Origin: CAYRTD01 sp964426915
Lineage (GTDB): Bacteria > Bacteroidota > Bacteroidia > Bacteroidales > GCA-2748055
Length of the DNA: 16,110 nt
Reading direction: 5' to 3'
Assembly: GCA_964426915.1 (NCBI GenBank)
Contig: CAYRTD010000097.1
Location: 1-16,110 of the forward strand
The notes below the pieces were generated by a model. The model did not search any database. It was not told the origin of the DNA and was given only the letters and a program-made list of their open reading frames with translations. Within the stretch, counting starts at the first letter, position 1; every line of letters starts with the position of its first letter. Below are positions 14,681 through 16,110 of this stretch, in pieces. Position numbers and translations under genes: made by a program.

Positions 14681-15175
14681 TTAATCGAACAGTTCTTTTA
14701 GTGTTTTGGTTGCAATAAACATTTTTTCACTGTCTGGAAGTTTTATAAGGTCATATTTTTCATAAAACAGTTCAGCCTCTCTGTCAATCGGGTCAACTAC
14801 GACAGCAAATGAACCTATTTCTTTCGATATTTCATAACTTCTTTTAAAAGCGTCTAATAATAATATTTTCCCTAATCCCTTTCCCTGAGAGTTCCTATCA
14901 ATCGCTAATCGCCCAAGTAATATAGTCGGAATGGAAACATAAGATTTAGGTAGCTTCTTTTGAATTTTTTCGGGGAAGCAATCAAGAGGAATACTATTAT
15001 TTGATAATGTGTAATATCCTTGAACATTATTCGTTTCTTTTTCTGCCATGACAAAACACGCAGACAATTTCATTTTTATGTCCTGTCCAGCTTGATTCTT
15101 CAGGTAATTATTTAATAACTCTTTCCCACAGTCAAATTCTTTTCGATTGTGCTTTTTGTCTAATAGTTCAATCAT
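14681..15175 (-). CDS. GNAT acetyltransferase toxin, TacT-like
   Basis: Toxin of a type II pair, 164 residues from the ATG at 15175. Family members acetylate the amino group of aminoacyl-tRNA and stop translation. The protein has the family opening IELLDKKHNRKEFDCGKELLNNYLK (2-26, read in pieces), then VQGYYTLSNNSI, and the acetyl-CoA motif A with LLGRLAIDRNSQGKGLGKILL, its RxxQGKGxG core at about 94-102. The catalytic tyrosine expected near the end is Y138 in ELFYEKYDL. The frame is open further up to 15214, but this start is the conserved one and makes the coding region overlap the antitoxin by 8 bases (ATGATTGA). Nothing is missing, so the toxin looks functional. A plain GNAT enzyme is possible in principle, but the neighbour argues for a toxin. 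Confidence 0.9.
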   Translation of the reverse strand: MIELLDKKHNRKEFDCGKELLNNYLKNQAGQDIKMKLSACFVMAEKETNNVQGYYTLSNNSIPLDCFPEKIQKKLPKSYVSIPTILLGRLAIDRNSQGKGLGKILLLDAFKRSYEISKEIGSFAVVVDPIDREAELFYEKYDLIKLPDSEKMFIATKTLKELFD

Positions 15176-15470
15176 TATTTTGTTTTGAAGTTGAGACAAA
15201 AGCATTATAATCATCCAATGCCTTTTTCAATGTTTTAGATGGTTTCCTATGTTTTGTTATAGCATCGAAAAATACTTGACTATCTCTCTCAGAGGCAAAA
15301 ACCTGCTCCTTCTCTTTGATTATTTCTTTTGCCTTTTCCTGAGCCGCAAGAATAACAAAATCGGTTAAGCTTCTGTACCCACCTAAATTTGCAGCTCTCT
15401 CAAAGAATAGTTTTTGCTCTTTTGGAAGTCTTGCATCAAATCTCGTTTGTTCTTTACCAGCTGTTTTCAT
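15168..15470 (-). CDS. DUF1778 ribbon-helix-helix antitoxin, TacA-like
   Basis: Antitoxin of 100 residues for the GNAT toxin encoded just downstream. The DUF1778 ribbon-helix-helix domain is in the N-terminal half: strand RFDARLPKEQKLFFERAANLGG (10-31, read in pieces), then RSLTDFVILAAQEKAKEII (33-51). It binds DNA as a dimer. The C-terminal tail (about 52-100, ASERDSQVFFDAITK and on) is charged and would wrap the toxin and mask its active site. In this family the complex represses its own promoter; a matching inverted repeat lies upstream. The gene begins at the only good ATG, and its stop lies inside the toxin gene. Confidence 0.92.
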   Translation of the reverse strand: MKTAGKEQTRFDARLPKEQKLFFERAANLGGYRSLTDFVILAAQEKAKEIIKEKEQVFASERDSQVFFDAITKHRKPSKTLKKALDDYNAFVSTSKQNND

Positions 15471-15487
15471 AATTCCAAATGTTTTTG

Positions 15488-15530
15488 CAAATATACGTAA
15501 TAAATCCGTACGATATACATATGAGTACGG
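15488..15530 (-). promoter_or_regulatory. Promoter and operator of the toxin-antitoxin pair
   Basis: On the minus strand TATATTTG (15495-15488) is an exact TAnnTTTG box, 18 bases before the antitoxin ATG. Just upstream, inverted repeat arms CCGTAC (15506-15511) and GTACGG (15525-15530) enclose 13 AT-rich bases, a normal operator spacing for ribbon-helix-helix dimers. The operator covers the place of the -33 box, so bound complex would block polymerase. Confidence 0.55.
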
Positions 15531-15723
15531 TAATTTTCAGTAAATATATAGTATTGAACATTGCGTACAACAATCCGGTTGTCATTAGGCAAGAGATATT
15601 TCTAATCATAATGATGACGACACCTGGCTATCCATATTTCCTCACCAACTACTCTATAAATGTAACAACTGAATCTCTAACCAGCTCCCCTGGTCTATAA
15701 AATTTTGTTTTTTCAAAAAAACT

Positions 15724-15754
15724 TTTGCCAATTAAAAAACTAACTATATCTTTG
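15724..15754 (+). promoter_or_regulatory. Promoter of the tRNA-Glu gene
   Basis: TTTG (15724-15727), exactly 19 bases, TATCTTTG (15747-15754): a full match to the Bacteroidota primary sigma-factor promoter. The transcript should start near 15761, about 23 bases before the tRNA. Confidence 0.8.
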
Positions 15755-15783
15755 CACCCTCGAATGATAAAAAGTTCGTTCAC

Positions 15784-15855
15784 GGTCCGTTCGTCTAGGG
15801 GTTAGGACGCCAGGTTTTCATCCTGGTAACAGGGGTTCGATTCCCCTACGGACTG
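15784..15855 (+). tRNA. tRNA-Glu (anticodon TTC)
   Basis: The cloverleaf is complete. Acceptor GGTCCGT pairs with ACGGACT (15848-15854; the first pair is G-T). The D arm is CGTCTAGGGGTTAGGACG, the anticodon stem CCAGG/CCTGG encloses loop TTTTCAT with TTC at 15817-15819, and the T arm is AGGGGTTCGATTCCCCT. The discriminator is G and no CCA is encoded, as is common in Bacteroidota. It is the only plus-strand gene here and has its own promoter and terminator. I see no attachment-site repeat of its 3' end in the window. Confidence 0.97.
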
Positions 15856-15956
15856 CAGGAATCAGAGTGAGAGTGGGAGCGAGAGCGAGTTGAAAATCGC
15901 AAATGAAAGCATTTTCATCTTGATCTACAAAACTCAAACTCATATAGTCTTAATAT

Positions 15957-15983
15957 AAGGATCACAAATGTGATCCTTTTTTT
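15957..15983 (+). terminator. Rho-independent terminator downstream of tRNA-Glu
   Basis: Perfect 9-bp stem AAGGATCAC (15957-15965) / GTGATCCTT (15970-15978), loop AAAT, then a run of T to 15983. It ends the tRNA transcript about 100 bases after the tRNA. The stretch between is filled by purine-rich GAGAGTGGGAGCGAGAGC repeats and has no gene. Confidence 0.88.
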
Positions 15984-16110
15984 ATGGCAATAAAATAGGG
16001 ATTTTCTACATCTCAAGATAGTATTTTATGTATGTAGCAAGGGAGAAGATCCTGAGCTTTAAGAATATCCGGCAGGATGCCTTGCTTTTAAGCATGCAGG
16101 TAAAACCTTT

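Noticed and set aside
15479..15700. Plus-strand frame of 73 codons between antitoxin and tRNA
   Set aside because: It spans the antitoxin promoter and operator, has no ribosome-binding site or domain, and looks like chance AT-rich sequence.
16028..16110. Start of a plus-strand gene at the right edge (MYVAREKILSF...)
   Set aside because: Only 27 codons are visible, with no ribosome-binding site or motif; it cannot be told from chance.
1..16110. CRISPR arrays, insertion-sequence transposases, rRNA genes
   Set aside because: No regular repeat-spacer pattern, no transposase motifs and no rRNA-like stretch were seen on either strand.

Overview
The window looks like a piece of a Bacteroidota chromosome, probably near Bacteroidales/Marinilabiliales, though the lineage is inferred rather than proven. 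The evidence is promoter boxes of the Bacteroidota type (TTTG, 19 bases, TAnnTTTG; perfect in front of the tRNA), moderate AT richness, weak Shine-Dalgarno signals, and a V-type ATPase operon whose gene order I know from chlamydiae and from some Bacteroidota and spirochaetes. Every protein gene is on the minus strand; the only plus-strand gene is a tRNA-Glu near the right end.

Layout from left to right. (1) 1-1860: a restriction-modification operon. A short XRE regulator overlaps by ATGA the start of a large type IIG-like nuclease/methyltransferase that runs off the left edge. An inverted repeat lies over the likely promoter. (2) 1861-2160: a gene-free spacer with a cluster of TTGGC/GCCAA inverted repeats. 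(3) 2161-4124: a NarL-type response regulator and its HisKA_3 sensor kinase. (4) 4125-4618: a gene-free stretch with a G10 tract, a strong minus-strand terminator and a 130-bp structured repeat with terminal inverted repeats. (5) 4619-12578: a V/A-type ATPase operon in the order E, DUF2764-like, A, B, D, I, K, tightly packed with several ATGA overlaps and no genes for subunits C, F or G. (6) 12579-12911: a gene-free stretch with another copy of the repeat half-site and a REP-like hairpin. (7) 12912-14497: a universal-stress-like protein and a secreted metallo-beta-lactamase-fold hydrolase, separated by a palindromic promoter region. (8) 14681-15470: a TacA/TacT-like antitoxin-toxin pair (ribbon-helix-helix plus GNAT acetyltransferase). 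(9) 15724-15983: the tRNA-Glu transcription unit with promoter and terminator.

How the parts work together. The ATPase operon is the core. A and B form the catalytic head, D the central shaft, E the stator, I the membrane stator and K the rotor ring. The rotor subunit carries the full set of residues that bind sodium in the Enterococcus hirae enzyme, so I predict a sodium-translocating machine. The DUF2764-like protein, sitting between E and A, is the best candidate for the missing socket subunit C. The restriction-modification and toxin-antitoxin modules are accessory defence or stability genes flanking this core. The nearby two-component pair could regulate it, but nothing in the sequence proves that.

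Most worth a second look: the sodium signature and the minimal subunit set, the 41-codon reading frame that exactly fills the gap between the A and B genes, and the repeat family whose copies lie only around the ATPase operon in this window.
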